Positions 46,264-56,032 of a stretch of 59,749 nucleotides of DNA are shown here, piece after piece (position 1 is the stretch's first letter; the number at the start of each line of letters is the position of its first letter). The DNA comes from a virus. Made by a program: the position numbers and the translations under genes. The notes under the pieces were generated by a model. The model had not been told where the DNA came from. It was given only the letters and a program-made list of their open reading frames with translations, and searched no databases. Location of the stretch: the IMG/VR virus record IMGVR_UViG_3300021961_000103, positions 1 to 59,749 of that record; one strand, 5' to 3'.

Positions 46264-49200
46264 TAGTAGTAACCCCCAGAACTGCTAGAACTGCTAGAAG
46301 TTGCTGTGGATGTTACTGTTGCTGTGCCAGTAGTCGATGATGATGTACCAGTCGATACTACAACATTGCCTGTGGCTTTGATTTTTTCAGCAGTTATCGA
46401 TGTGATCATCTCAACATTATCCACAGTGGCTGATGATATCAAAATTTCATTCTCCGAAGAGTTGATCTGAAACAATGAACCAAATCCACTCGATGCCTGA
46501 GCAGGTACTATGACCACGCTCAACACATCAGGTGTCAATGAATTATGCAAGAATGCGGCTAATTCTGAAAAATAAAAAGTGTCTCCAAAATCCCAGAGCC
46601 CCAAACTAAAATAAGTGTTAATCGATTCCACCACAGATGATTTCAATTGATTGTCGCTGACGTTGGTGGCAGGATTTTTAACAATCTTGAATGTTGCTTG
46701 CAGTTCAGACTCGGCGCCAGGACCGAACACTAATTTGTATTTTCCTGGATTAAAGATTATTTCATCCGAAACGCTTTTTAACTGATTCAAGCTTGCTGTA
46801 TATGTTTCGTTTAGGGTAGCGATGGTCGGAGGCACAGGCTTTGTAGTTGATTGATTCTTTTTAAGCCAGGTTCTAAATTCCTGATCATAAGTTTTTGTCA
46901 TCACATACACATCTATCATGTTTGACACAGCAGGATCAATTCTTCGAGATCTTGGAGCCCCATGGTTGTATCTGTAGTATAGTGAATCTCTACCTATGTA
47001 CGCACTGTATCCAGACAGGGTTGTCAGTGTGCCAGTGGTGCTGTTGTACTGTTTGAATGTTTTAGTCGAGGAAAAATAAAATTTTTGACCATTTGCGTAC
47101 ACTTTAAGATCAGTGATGTCACCTTCTATGGATGTCACAACAAAATCACTGTTCAGCACAGGATCTTGCTCTTCGAAACCATTTCTGGTCACTGTCTGGA
47201 AGAACACATACTTGGATGTGGGTGATGTCAGTTCTCCTACAACTGTGTCGAAAAGATCAGGATCATCCACTACTCCGTCATCATCTGAATCGAAAAATCC
47301 AATTTTCATCTTTCTTGTATCGTAGTAACCATCTACACCCTGAAAGTTTTTAACTATCTGCCAATCGTAGTTTCTCTGCAAGGAAGAAGTTAGATCTGGT
47401 CCGAGGTTGGTGGAAAGTATCTGTATCTTATCCTTAATGGTTTTACCTGTGGTAGGATCATATATCTTGACTGATTCGTCGAAGTAAAACTTATTTCTGG
47501 ATTTGGATTGGAAAACATAATCTGTGGAACGGTAATACACAGTGTAAGAAACGCCATTTGTAGTAAATCTTATCATCCATGATGAATCCGATTGTGTGTT
47601 TGCTGTTGATCCCTGATTAGCAAGACTGAAAGTGCCCGTGTTTAGATTGTCCTCGTTGATCACAGACCATGTAGATGTGAGATAATTGTATGATAATCCA
47701 AAATTCCTGTAATTCTTGACATTGTCGATGATGGACGCTGACAGTGTGGTGCTGACAGATGTAATAAATTTTGGTATAATCTCCGACAACACACTTGTGG
47801 TTGGCAAATTATCATTAAGTTGAATAGGACCAGTGCCGTCACCGAGATTGCCTTGCCCCACGTTGGAGCCATCTCCCTCGACAGAAACAATCTTGCTCCA
47901 CCAACTATCTCTGGAATTTGGATGATTGGCTGAACCCAACATCAAAGTACCATTGTTCATGAAATGATAACCGGAAGGTGCTGTAAATTTGATCAGAGAG
48001 TCTGCTGTGACATATTTCAAGTTGGAACTTGATTGTGCTCCAACCGATACAGGAGTGGATCCTTCAAGGAAGTATCCTGTACATGAATTTGTGGATATGG
48101 TTGATCTGTTCCAAGTCTTGTTTGGTGATGTCAAAGACGGATAATTCTTGTAGTAAAAGTGTCTAAATGTTGCAGACTTCATCACATCTGTAAGTGTGGT
48201 GTTGATCATCTGTTGTATGTCATTGTTGTTGCTGAATTGGAAATCAAAAGTTTGATCTTTTTCATCTCTGTAAAGGATTCCGTCGTCAGCAAAAATATCT
48301 GTCTGTGAATAGACTCCGGTCGGATCTACAACATCTAAAAATCTCGATATGCCAGAACTTGTTCTAACCTGCGACTTTGCTTTCGCAATGGATGGATTCT
48401 CTGTCAACGGGACTATCTGATAATCTTCAGGAGTTATCATCCTATTGTTTGTGTAGTATGACTGCGGTGCCAGAGTCTTGATCTCCTGTATGGACTGTGA
48501 ACGAGATGCATTAGTTACTGTGCCTTGCAATGAAGCGTTGATGGTCAGTGTGTTGGTCTGGCCAGATCTGGATATGTAGTCCACAGAGATGCTGATGTTC
48601 GACATTGAAGATTTTTGTATAGAGTATGTCAAATTGTTGCTGGCTCTAAACACACATCTGAAATTGCCTTTTGGCAGTGTGCCGTACACACCATCTGAAA
48701 ACACAAGACTGACCTGATCGTTTGGTCTGGTGATCACTGCGTATTGGTTGTTGATGTTTTGTGACAATGAATTATAGATGACATTGTTGCCTGTGATCGC
48801 AGGCACCTTGGTCCATCTGTTTTCAATTATGCCGTTTTCGTCAAGGCCAAACAACCATACGTCTGAATTGTTGATGTTGGTTTGATCGATAGCAACCACT
48901 GTGTTCGGCGATGCATTAGTAACTGTGAAATCTTGGAATCCCACAGACCCTTGCTTGAAATGTAAAAAGTAACCGGTGTTGGCCGAACCATAACCCTGAG
49001 AATCATTCTTGTATATGAATGATAGACCGTTGCCTGGAATAGGTGATTCTTCATAGATGTATTTCTCATTTAAGAAACTACAAGGCACCACTTCGAACGG
49101 CATGTTGACTCCACCGATGTTTCTGTTAAAACCATACAATGGTTCTGAGATGTTGGCGGAATTTAATCTGTACATTTCTGTGGGTATGCCGAAGATTGTT

Positions 49201-49730
49201 TCACCGGCCTGTGGTTTGCCTATGAACTGCTCCCTGCTAAGAGCCGCATTCAATATCGAATTAAATTGTTCCTGCCAATTGGCATTGGTGATGTCGTTCC
49301 ACAACACCGGAGTGCTGGCAAGATTTTGTCCGTTGGCATCAAACACAGATTCTGTGGTGATGACCGAATCAATTTTTAAAAAACCAGATGCCGCCACGTT
49401 CCTTTTTGGTTGGTAGGAAATCAATCTGGCCAATCTCAGCACTGACTCTTTACGCTCAGCAAGATCGATGAAATTTTCTCTGGCGTTTAAGTCGACCCTG
49501 TAAGAAATAGACTGACCAACGTATGCTATCAAGTCGATCAGTGCAACAAACTCCGAAGAATCTATATAGTCATTAAATGATTCAGGATAGTTTATTTGTA
49601 GATAGTCTATTAGGGTGCGTCTGATGGTGTCAAAATCATATGATTTGAAATCAGTTTCACTGAATGTTCTATAAATCTTCTGCCAGGCAGATGATGATAA
49701 TAAAGTGTTTTGTCTTGTGTCTACAGCCAT
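46263..49730 (-). CDS. gp6: Baseplate wedge protein gp6-like, enlarged
   Basis: A 1155-residue protein. The N-terminus has the gp6 signature: '[18 protein letters not shown]', '[20 protein letters not shown]', '[20 protein letters not shown]'. gp6 joins baseplate wedges into the ring. T4 gp6 is about 660 residues, so this one has several hundred extra, mostly beta-rich and placed after residue ~500. The last ~45 residues are nearly all Ser/Thr/Gly/Ala, ending in GGYY, and directly precede the start of the giant protein. The position beside gp25 fits T4-like phages. An AATAAATA box lies 6 nt before the ATG, and there is no Shine-Dalgarno site. Confidence 0.85.
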   Translation of the reverse strand: MAVDTRQNTLLSSSAWQKIYRTFSETDFKSYDFDTIRRTLIDYLQINYPESFNDYIDSSEFVALIDLIAYVGQSISYRVDLNARENFIDLAERKESVLRLARLISYQPKRNVAASGFLKIDSVITTESVFDANGQNLASTPVLWNDITNANWQEQFNSILNAALSREQFIGKPQAGETIFGIPTEMYRLNSANISEPLYGFNRNIGGVNMPFEVVPCSFLNEKYIYEESPIPGNGLSFIYKNDSQGYGSANTGYFLHFKQGSVGFQDFTVTNASPNTVVAIDQTNINNSDVWLFGLDENGIIENRWTKVPAITGNNVIYNSLSQNINNQYAVITRPNDQVSLVFSDGVYGTLPKGNFRCVFRASNNLTYSIQKSSMSNISISVDYISRSGQTNTLTINASLQGTVTNASRSQSIQEIKTLAPQSYYTNNRMITPEDYQIVPLTENPSIAKAKSQVRTSSGISRFLDVVDPTGVYSQTDIFADDGILYRDEKDQTFDFQFSNNNDIQQMINTTLTDVMKSATFRHFYYKNYPSLTSPNKTWNRSTISTNSCTGYFLEGSTPVSVGAQSSSNLKYVTADSLIKFTAPSGYHFMNNGTLMLGSANHPNSRDSWWSKIVSVEGDGSNVGQGNLGDGTGPIQLNDNLPTTSVLSEIIPKFITSVSTTLSASIIDNVKNYRNFGLSYNYLTSTWSVINEDNLNTGTFSLANQGSTANTQSDSSWMIRFTTNGVSYTVYYRSTDYVFQSKSRNKFYFDESVKIYDPTTGKTIKDKIQILSTNLGPDLTSSLQRNYDWQIVKNFQGVDGYYDTRKMKIGFFDSDDDGVVDDPDLFDTVVGELTSPTSKYVFFQTVTRNGFEEQDPVLNSDFVVTSIEGDITDLKVYANGQKFYFSSTKTFKQYNSTTGTLTTLSGYSAYIGRDSLYYRYNHGAPRSRRIDPAVSNMIDVYVMTKTYDQEFRTWLKKNQSTTKPVPPTIATLNETYTASLNQLKSVSDEIIFNPGKYKLVFGPGAESELQATFKIVKNPATNVSDNQLKSSVVESINTYFSLGLWDFGDTFYFSELAAFLHNSLTPDVLSVVIVPAQASSGFGSLFQINSSENEILISSATVDNVEMITSITAEKIKATGNVVVSTGTSSSTTGTATVTSTATSSSSSSSGGYY

Positions 49731-49736
49731 TGTTAA

Positions 49737-49744
49737 TATTTATT
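49737..49744 (-). promoter_or_regulatory. T4-late-type box AATAAATA before gp6
   Basis: Minus strand AATAAATA, then 6 nt (TTAACA), then the ATG at 49730, in a 46-nt intergenic gap. With T4 spacing, transcription would start at about the base before the ATG. Confidence 0.6.
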
Positions 49745-49776
49745 GTAGAAATAATGTAAGCACTTTATTCTACCTT

Positions 49777-50229
49777 TTAGACTGGATACAATTGAGAAGA
49801 TTGTGTCATCAAACCTTGGTTTTGATCGAACAAAAGGTTCATTCGCTCTGCGACTCCATAGGCCACATACACCACTCCGATGGTGATCTGAATTCCGTGC
49901 TCGTATTCATCCAGCTGTAAACTGTCTAAAACGACTCTGGGATCATAGTTTATGACGTTTTGCACATCCTGTGTGATGGCTTCTCGGGTTTGATCGTCCA
50001 ACGGGTCGAATATGTACTGCCAGATGTTGGTTCCGAACTCCGGATTTTCCAACTTCTCTCCCTTCCTTATGTTGAAATGATTGAACAGATCCTGTTTAAC
50101 CAACTCGAAATCATACAGTTTAGTGTCCTTGAAGTTGTTGCCCTGTGTGGAAAACCCCTTGAACAGTTGTGTCCTTGCGGAAGTGTTCTTCTGCACTGTT
50201 GATTTTGATTTGTAAGTTACTGTGGACAT
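49777..50229 (-). CDS. gp25: Baseplate wedge protein gp25
   Basis: A 150-residue protein with the gp25 core: 'FNIRKGEKLENPEFGTNIW', 'IFDPLDDQTREAITQDVQNV', 'NYDPRVVLDSLQ'. gp25 is the conserved wedge component that starts the sheath, related to a T6SS baseplate subunit. The N-terminal ~35 residues are basic and Ser/Thr-rich. It stands between PAAR/gp5 and gp6, as expected. A TTAAATA box lies 6 nt before the ATG. Confidence 0.92.
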   Translation of the reverse strand: MSTVTYKSKSTVQKNTSARTQLFKGFSTQGNNFKDTKLYDFELVKQDLFNHFNIRKGEKLENPEFGTNIWQYIFDPLDDQTREAITQDVQNVINYDPRVVLDSLQLDEYEHGIQITIGVVYVAYGVAERMNLLFDQNQGLMTQSSQLYPV

Positions 50230-50235
50230 ATTTTA

Positions 50236-50242
50236 TATTTAA
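50236..50242 (-). promoter_or_regulatory. Late-type box TTAAATA before gp25
   Basis: Minus strand TTAAATA, then 6 nt (TAAAAT), then the ATG at 50229. It overlaps the stop codon of the PAAR gene, so this reading signal lies inside an operon. Confidence 0.45.
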
Positions 50243-50538
50243 CCTGCATAAACTGTGGCCGCACTGCCTGTAATAGAACCAGCATCACAACCATCGCCTT
50301 TCCTTGCACATAAAACTCCCTCCACATAAACAGAACTGCTGGATCCTGAAATGGAAGCGACGTGAGCCACGCAGTCTTCACCTGATGGTACCAAATGGCT
50401 GACAGTCACATCTCCTAACCTACACCACAACAAACCTTCTGCGTACACAGTGCTTTGTCCAGGGGCTGCCAATGTAGTTGTGCCATCACAACCGTGGCCC
50501 GTTGCCACAGCATCTGTTTGTCTAGCTGCCAAAGGCAT
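50239..50538 (-). CDS. PAAR-type spike tip protein
   Basis: A 99-residue Gly/Ser/Cys-rich protein. 'AARQTDAVATGHGCDG' and the repeated 'S(T/S)VY(A/V)EG(L/V)L(W/C)' units ('STVYAEGLLWCRLGD', 'SSVYVEGVLCARKGD') form a PAAR beta-cone; His and Cys near residues 15-17, 47, 55 and 84 can bind the structural metal. It would sit at the point of the gp5 needle, as gp5.4 does in T4. Its ATG is coupled to the gp5 stop (TAATG). Confidence 0.92.
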   Translation of the reverse strand: MPLAARQTDAVATGHGCDGTTTLAAPGQSTVYAEGLLWCRLGDVTVSHLVPSGEDCVAHVASISGSSSSVYVEGVLCARKGDGCDAGSITGSAATVYAG

Positions 50539-52127
50539 TATGTTATCTCTCTTTCATCTGGCAATTCTCTGTCAGTTTCATGCCAAGTGGTCTTGTCTGG
50601 TCTTTTGTTTTCATGTTCAGCGTAAGGCTCTTTGGTCGGCACCCTTTTCAATATCGACTGTGCCTGAGCAAGTGTGTCATTGAAATATATTCCCTGGTTG
50701 GTGTAAGTTGTTAGGCTTTCAACATTGGTGCTTCCCACGTGTCCCGCCGAAACCTTGCCGGCTGTGTTCATGTGTATTTCATTTCCTGTATTGGCAAGGA
50801 AGTCTACGCCGGCATAGAAATTTATGTTGGTGCCAACTTCTATCTTGCCATTCACTCCAGCATACAGTTTGAAATCAACAGCGGCTTTTTGTTTGATGTC
50901 CGCCGCCGCCTTCATTTCTATGTTGGAACCCGCATCGATGTGGATCCTGCCCTTGGTGGCTGTGTCATCAGAGAATGGTGATGTGCCGATGGCTTTTATG
51001 TTGATGTTCCTTCCGGCTTCCAAGTTTATGTCCCTGTCCGCCTTCATGTTGTAATCCATTCTGGTATGTACGCTGATGCTGTCCTGTGACCAGATATCTA
51101 TCTTGCCGTCCTGAGTGAATTCTATCCAAGCTGTGCCATCATTGTTTGTGATGTACACCAACCCTTCGGTGTTGTGCAGTAAGAGTTGGGCGCCGCTTCT
51201 GGTTCTCAATCTTATCAGTTCATTTGTTATGGGTTGGGTGATGGATCTGTTGACTTTCTTCGCTGGAGTACCGTCATCCATGACGAACTGATGTCCTCCA
51301 AGGCGAGAGTGTGCCACCTTGCCTATGGTGTTGCCGGGGTTTGGTCCGCCGCCACTGAAAATTTTGCCGTGCCTGTTGATGGATTCGCGAGGTGGAGTCT
51401 GTTGGCCTTCAAAGTCTATGGGTCCTGGTGTGGATATGCCGAACACCTGAGATGGTGTTTCGCGTCGTGCAGAAGATGATGTGCCTCCACGCACATTGTC
51501 ATTGTGCAGGCCTTGGCCGATCAGTGCATCCGCCATGTAGGGGTTGACCGGGCGGACTGTGTACACGGAGTCTTTGTCCGGGTCAAGGTTTCCCCTGCTC
51601 ACCAAATTCGTTTCGGCTTTCCTTTGTGCTTCGGCCACAGGCGCCGACTCCATGCCAAATTCACTGTAATATCTGTCGTTTTCAAAAGAGGTGCCAACAT
51701 ACTTGTTGGGTTGACTGTTTGCGTTGCCCGGAGTCATGTGATTCATGTATTCCTCGAACACACATCCCATCCAATATCCACGGTTTATGTCACCGTTGGC
51801 GAACATGACCAAAACTTTGGTGTCTATGTCTGGTGGTACCATCCAGAATCCATACGACTTCTGGGTGTTGCCATACTCTCGATTTCCGTCGGTGGTTTCG
51901 CTCAGCGGAGTTGTGCCCGCGAAGGGCGAGCAGTATGAGACCATAATGGTCGCGGCTCCCAGGGTCTTGGAAACTTCATCGTATGTTCCATGCAGTTCCG
52001 GAATATGCACTGCCAGTCTCCCCATCCTGTTGACATCTGTGGCGCTTTTGACATATGCCACATACGGTCCGGGAAAAGTTTTTATTCTGTTGCTGATGTC
52101 TGTCGCTGATCTTTTATTGACTGGCAT
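50538..52127 (-). CDS. gp5: Baseplate hub/needle protein gp5 (VgrG-like)
   Basis: A 529-residue protein. Residues ~15-150 hold an OB-fold-type segment ('GPYVAYVKSATDVNRMGRLA', 'WMVPPDIDTKVLVMFANGD'), common to gp5 and VgrG. From about 320 there is a needle of short repeats ('DINLEAGRNINIKAIG', 'IHIDAGSNIEMKAAADIKQ', 'FKLYAGVNGKIEVGTNINFY') typical of the triple-stranded beta helix. No lysozyme domain with the T4 gp5 catalytic residues is visible between them. The needle pierces the cell envelope with the PAAR tip. Coupled to the upstream gene by a one-base overlap. Confidence 0.9.
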   Translation of the reverse strand: MPVNKRSATDISNRIKTFPGPYVAYVKSATDVNRMGRLAVHIPELHGTYDEVSKTLGAATIMVSYCSPFAGTTPLSETTDGNREYGNTQKSYGFWMVPPDIDTKVLVMFANGDINRGYWMGCVFEEYMNHMTPGNANSQPNKYVGTSFENDRYYSEFGMESAPVAEAQRKAETNLVSRGNLDPDKDSVYTVRPVNPYMADALIGQGLHNDNVRGGTSSSARRETPSQVFGISTPGPIDFEGQQTPPRESINRHGKIFSGGGPNPGNTIGKVAHSRLGGHQFVMDDGTPAKKVNRSITQPITNELIRLRTRSGAQLLLHNTEGLVYITNNDGTAWIEFTQDGKIDIWSQDSISVHTRMDYNMKADRDINLEAGRNINIKAIGTSPFSDDTATKGRIHIDAGSNIEMKAAADIKQKAAVDFKLYAGVNGKIEVGTNINFYAGVDFLANTGNEIHMNTAGKVSAGHVGSTNVESLTTYTNQGIYFNDTLAQAQSILKRVPTKEPYAEHENKRPDKTTWHETDRELPDEREIT

Positions 52128-54736
52128 TATAATCCACCTATTATGTAGCCTCTCTCACCCGCAAGTTGACCAGCTTGTGGCGAGGTGCCTAAATTTTCTT
52201 GTAACCTATTCCTTTGCCCTTCTCCCAAATATTTGTCCAAATTCGCAGACTTGTTAGCAACAAATTCCACATCGATTTTTGGGGTTATCACATCAGGACC
52301 CATCGAGTTCAAACTTTGCCCCACAGTTGATTTTTTAACGATGCCAACTGCACCGCCGGTTCCGCCATTTGACACCGCCTCGTTGATTGGCATCTTGACC
52401 ACATTACCCGACTCCCACCATTTTGTGCCACCACCAAAGGCATCTCCCGCCATGCTTATTATTTCAACCTGAGGAGAAAAACCTTCGCCTTCTCCTGATG
52501 CACCCACATCTGCCAAAGTTGGTAGATCATAGACCTTAATGATGGAATCATTTGTGAGTGACGATTTTGACACTTCCTTTTTGGTTTCAGAGCTTTGATT
52601 TTTTACTCTGTAGCACGACAGCACAGTTGTGTAAATGCCGTTTTCAAATCTGTGTTCACACAGATAAACTCTGTAGAATCCTTGGAATCCTTGTATGTCT
52701 TGTAAATTCTTAAACAGTCCGGATTCGTCATCGAGATCCACGGGTTGCTTCACGTTTATCTTGATGACCAATTGACCTTCGTCGGTGGCCACGGCTCCAC
52801 TTGCATCTGTGTTTGTGGTGCCAGTGAATGTGTTTTGGAATGACCTATTGCTGACGTTTTTTTGTGGTATCCAGTAAGGATCACCTAAAATTTCAATGTT
52901 GGTGACAACCAAGTCAGCACGTGGATTCTGTATTAGATCCTGGAAGGACTGTACTATCTGTCCGTTGGAATCATTGAGTCCGTCTATCAAGTCCTGCTGT
53001 CCAATGTTCTGAACTTCGTTCTTAACATCTCCCACTGTTGACTTTTTGGTTTGGTCACCAAGATTTATATCTTGTCCAACTTCGCCGCCGGCGGATCCTG
53101 TGAGATCTCCTGCGGATCCATCATCTACAAGATAAGGAATAACCTGGTAGTAAGAAAATTGATAATTCAGGTTGAAATTCAACACATCCCTGTTGGCACC
53201 CGTGAAACTGTAATTATAAGTCCTTGAAGGGGTCAAATAGTTGGTGATGTCAATGGTTCCGTCCATCAAATCCGAAGTGTACACTTGCGATCTCAACACA
53301 TAAACAAATGTGTACTGGTCCCTTCCGTTGCCGTTGTCTTCACCAATTTCCAACTGTGTCTCAAGCCTCAGTGTTGTCAACTCAAGAGTCTTGGGTCGGT
53401 TGCCAACGAACTGATCCCTATAAAATCTACTCTCCTTGACCACTGCTTCAATGAATGTCTGGATCTTGGTGCCTTTGTTAACGGTAACTATCCTCGCGTA
53501 ACCGGGAGGTGCTTGATTCACTCCCAAGTTGGAAACAGCGAACATCTTGATCAGTGACGATGACTCAGAATAGTTGATCGGTGATGACAATATGTCTTTC
53601 ATGCTACCGGATCTGTCCAAAACGTACTGATCAGTTTTGCCTGGCTTGAATTTTAGATTGCTGTTGGTCTGCAAGCTGGATAATTCTTGTGAGTATTTGT
53701 TCAAGAAATCTTCTATCAGGTCTCCCACCGTGTCGCCCGAGCATGTCACACTGGCTTGTAGTGTTTGATACAAATCCGTCAATGGAAGAGCAGTGCCTGG
53801 TCTGCACTGACACTGATAAGTTGTAACTCCTGCATCGATGTTCATCTTGACATCATAGATGTGCATGGGAACATCTCTGGTAGAAAACGGTATGTTGGAC
53901 TTTGGTTGTTGATTTTCATCATAACCTTTGAATTCTATCCTTAGATTGTACACGGCGGTGGTATGATCTTTGTATCCTTGTATCTTGGCCGCTTGTATCA
54001 AGGCATCTATGAAGGAAGTGCCGTAGGGCTCTGTCACATCAAACAAAATTTGATACATACTGCCTGACGCGGTAACTTCGTTGGGGGCAACGCTGTTCCT
54101 AATAACCAAGTTGTCTATGTAATAATCAACGCCCAAAGGTCCGTCGCCTTGTTTTCCTTTACCTCCGCTTTGCAGAATGACCGTTTCGGTTCCGTTCACT
54201 CCTGTGTTGAATGCTTGCTTGCTCAAACACGACAAGGTGATGATGTAATTCATTGGTTCATAATCAAGCAAAACATTGCCATTTGGCAATTGTGTGTTGG
54301 ATGATGTAGAAGTGTTGCCAGTGGAGTTTCCTCCGAACCCGCCCACTTCTGTGTTTTGGCTGAATGGGTGTGTGTAACCATTGCCCAATTTGTCTGTCAC
54401 TTCATTGTTGGCACCTATCAGTGTGTCTTGCTCAGGTTCACGATTGAGCGAGAAGGGATGAGATGTGTCACCTAAATCTTTTTTGTAGAACTGTATCTGT
54501 TCCTGTTCGGCCGACCCCATCAACGAATTGGTGACTGTGCCATTCCTGCTTCCGTCTTCGTTTATTGTGATGTTTCCCTTGCTGATGTTGGGATGAACAC
54601 CAGGAGATTTTGTCTTGGATTTGAATGCTTTGGCATATCCAAAGCCACTAAGGTCATATGGCAACTTGTAGCTGTTTTCTAATCTCTTGTTGTTGACCAC
54701 ATCGCTTACATTGGTCAAGTTTGATCGCGTTGACAT
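52127..54736 (-). CDS. Virion structural protein, probable baseplate hub component
   Basis: An 869-residue protein between gp53 and gp5. The first ~150 residues are polar and low-complexity. From about 160 there are structured parts: 'NYIITLSCLSKQAFNTGVNG', 'GVDYYIDNLVIRNSVAPNEV', and a long beta-rich region to ~450. Another block near 650-720 ends in 'FQGFYRVYLCEHRFENGIYT'. By place in T4-like cyanophages this is likely the hub protein that holds gp5 (the role of gp27), but I see no decisive motif. The C-terminus is Gly-rich. Confidence 0.8.
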   Translation of the reverse strand: MSTRSNLTNVSDVVNNKRLENSYKLPYDLSGFGYAKAFKSKTKSPGVHPNISKGNITINEDGSRNGTVTNSLMGSAEQEQIQFYKKDLGDTSHPFSLNREPEQDTLIGANNEVTDKLGNGYTHPFSQNTEVGGFGGNSTGNTSTSSNTQLPNGNVLLDYEPMNYIITLSCLSKQAFNTGVNGTETVILQSGGKGKQGDGPLGVDYYIDNLVIRNSVAPNEVTASGSMYQILFDVTEPYGTSFIDALIQAAKIQGYKDHTTAVYNLRIEFKGYDENQQPKSNIPFSTRDVPMHIYDVKMNIDAGVTTYQCQCRPGTALPLTDLYQTLQASVTCSGDTVGDLIEDFLNKYSQELSSLQTNSNLKFKPGKTDQYVLDRSGSMKDILSSPINYSESSSLIKMFAVSNLGVNQAPPGYARIVTVNKGTKIQTFIEAVVKESRFYRDQFVGNRPKTLELTTLRLETQLEIGEDNGNGRDQYTFVYVLRSQVYTSDLMDGTIDITNYLTPSRTYNYSFTGANRDVLNFNLNYQFSYYQVIPYLVDDGSAGDLTGSAGGEVGQDINLGDQTKKSTVGDVKNEVQNIGQQDLIDGLNDSNGQIVQSFQDLIQNPRADLVVTNIEILGDPYWIPQKNVSNRSFQNTFTGTTNTDASGAVATDEGQLVIKINVKQPVDLDDESGLFKNLQDIQGFQGFYRVYLCEHRFENGIYTTVLSCYRVKNQSSETKKEVSKSSLTNDSIIKVYDLPTLADVGASGEGEGFSPQVEIISMAGDAFGGGTKWWESGNVVKMPINEAVSNGGTGGAVGIVKKSTVGQSLNSMGPDVITPKIDVEFVANKSANLDKYLGEGQRNRLQENLGTSPQAGQLAGERGYIIGGL

Positions 54737-54737
54737 A

Positions 54738-55037
54738 TTATATTCCCAAATACTTTTCTAATGTTGGCTTCTTAGGTATCCTGATCACAGCACCCGCCGA
54801 GAACGACCAAATCGGATCTGTTATCACGTCCATGTTTCTGTGCATGAACACCCACCACAGTTTAGCATCACCGTAAAGATCATGTGCTAATAGATCAGGA
54901 CGGTTCTGATACCAAGAGTCGATTTCATACTCGATGTCGTCCGGCTCGAAAGCAAACATTCTTTTGTTCAACACAGCGAGAGACTCTACTCCCTGTCCTG
55001 TCTTAGCATAAGGTGATGTGTTTTTGTATGTTGCCAT
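54738..55037 (-). CDS. gp53: Baseplate wedge protein gp53
   Basis: A 99-residue protein with the conserved gp53 pattern: 'YEIDSWYQNRPDLLAHDLYG', 'KLWWVFMHRNMDVITDPI', 'RIPKKPTLEKYLGI'. gp53 belongs to the wedge and has a LysM-like end. Full length without a T4-type extension. It follows the gp48/gp54-position gene with a one-base overlap and precedes the hub gene by one base. Confidence 0.92.
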   Translation of the reverse strand: MATYKNTSPYAKTGQGVESLAVLNKRMFAFEPDDIEYEIDSWYQNRPDLLAHDLYGDAKLWWVFMHRNMDVITDPIWSFSAGAVIRIPKKPTLEKYLGI

Positions 55038-55957
55038 TAAATGAATCCATCTTTGGCCAAGCTACCGGCTGCAAAATCTTTTAGGTTAAAGAATTTGGAA
55101 ATCTTGTTGCGTGAGTACACAGGTACACACTGAACAGTTATCATAGAATCGGTCGGCACATAAGTGATACCGTCCACTTCCACTTGTCCTGCGATCGGGC
55201 CGTATTTTTTACTCGGCCTATAATCGAAACCACCAATAGGAGTCGACGCAATGGGAGCCATTTGCTCAATTGTTATTTCTCCACCCTGCACCAAAGTTTC
55301 TGTTTTTGTGGAAGTTAGGCTTACAGGAATGTAGTCTACGTCTGCTCTGAGATCCACAGTGAAGTTCGTGATGATGACAGGCACATTTTGAAAGACATGT
55401 TCGCCATAACCGTTCAATTTACACACCGGAGGAGGATTGCCTTGATTATCTCCTCTTCCGTAGTACATCTTGGTTACTGTTCGTAGGAAGTGTATGGCTG
55501 CCAACCAATTTTGTCCATCGGTCTTGTTCATAACGGGGAAATTACCATTGATGGTCATGGAATCCACCTGCGAATTTTGGTATGAATAGTAAGGATAGTT
55601 GTTGTGCAACACAGCACGAGAATCATATGACGCAGAATGAGACATGAACACGGCAGGAGTTGTGGGGAATCTCACACCCTTGTAGGGTTTGTCCGACATG
55701 ACTTTTAGTATCTTGGAATCGGCCATCAGTGTGTCGAACTGTGGACAACCTATGGTAACTGCCCAATCAGTTGTGCCGGATGATATAGATGCCTGCTGTG
55801 GCAGTGCAGACTCTTGCCTGCCAAATATGCCTCCCAAAGGAAGGCCGGCCGCTGCCAATCTGCTGCCTATGGTTTGGCCTATGCCCGTGACGGAACCTAT
55901 CTTGCCAACGCCCTTTTTTAAATACTCCGAACCCTTGTTGAAAAAATTTGTTATCAT
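55037..55957 (-). CDS. Virion structural protein at the tube/baseplate junction position
   Basis: Start set at the ATG 55957 (306 residues), because the late-type box at 55966-55973 would place +1 close upstream; an ATG at 55981 would add eight residues but lies before that box. The sequence opens with a basic/hydrophobic helix ('NFFNKGSEYLKKGVGKIG'), then Gly-rich, then a beta domain ('NSQVDSMTINGNFPVMNKTD', 'AAIHFLRTVTKMYYGRGD', 'PVYSRNKISKFFNLKDF'). In this position T4-like phages have gp48 or gp54, which cap the tube at the baseplate; the role is inferred from place. Confidence 0.8.
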   Translation of the reverse strand: MITNFFNKGSEYLKKGVGKIGSVTGIGQTIGSRLAAAGLPLGGIFGRQESALPQQASISSGTTDWAVTIGCPQFDTLMADSKILKVMSDKPYKGVRFPTTPAVFMSHSASYDSRAVLHNNYPYYSYQNSQVDSMTINGNFPVMNKTDGQNWLAAIHFLRTVTKMYYGRGDNQGNPPPVCKLNGYGEHVFQNVPVIITNFTVDLRADVDYIPVSLTSTKTETLVQGGEITIEQMAPIASTPIGGFDYRPSKKYGPIAGQVEVDGITYVPTDSMITVQCVPVYSRNKISKFFNLKDFAAGSLAKDGFI

Positions 55958-55965
55958 ATTGCAGA

Positions 55966-55973
55966 TATTTATT
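55966..55973 (-). promoter_or_regulatory. T4-late-type box AATAAATA at the head of the baseplate operon
   Basis: Minus strand AATAAATA, then 8 nt (TCTGCAAT), then the ATG at 55957. Two of its bases are shared with the -35 element of the divergent gp55 promoter. Confidence 0.55.
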
Positions 55974-56000
55974 GCAATCATTAACTACATATATTATAAT
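55972..56000 (+). promoter_or_regulatory. Sigma70-type promoter for gp55
   Basis: TTGCAA (55972-55977), a 17-nt spacer and a perfect TATAAT (55995-56000), 32 nt before the gp55 ATG. The self-complementary ATTATAAT (55993-56000) also reads TATAAT on the minus strand, so weak divergent early transcription is possible. Confidence 0.6.
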
Positions 56001-56032
56001 TTGTACATGCTAACAAACAAATACTGCAATTT

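Noticed and set aside
50538-52127. Lysozyme domain in gp5
   Set aside because: No Glu-Asp-Thr lysozyme pattern lies between the OB-fold part and the needle repeats.
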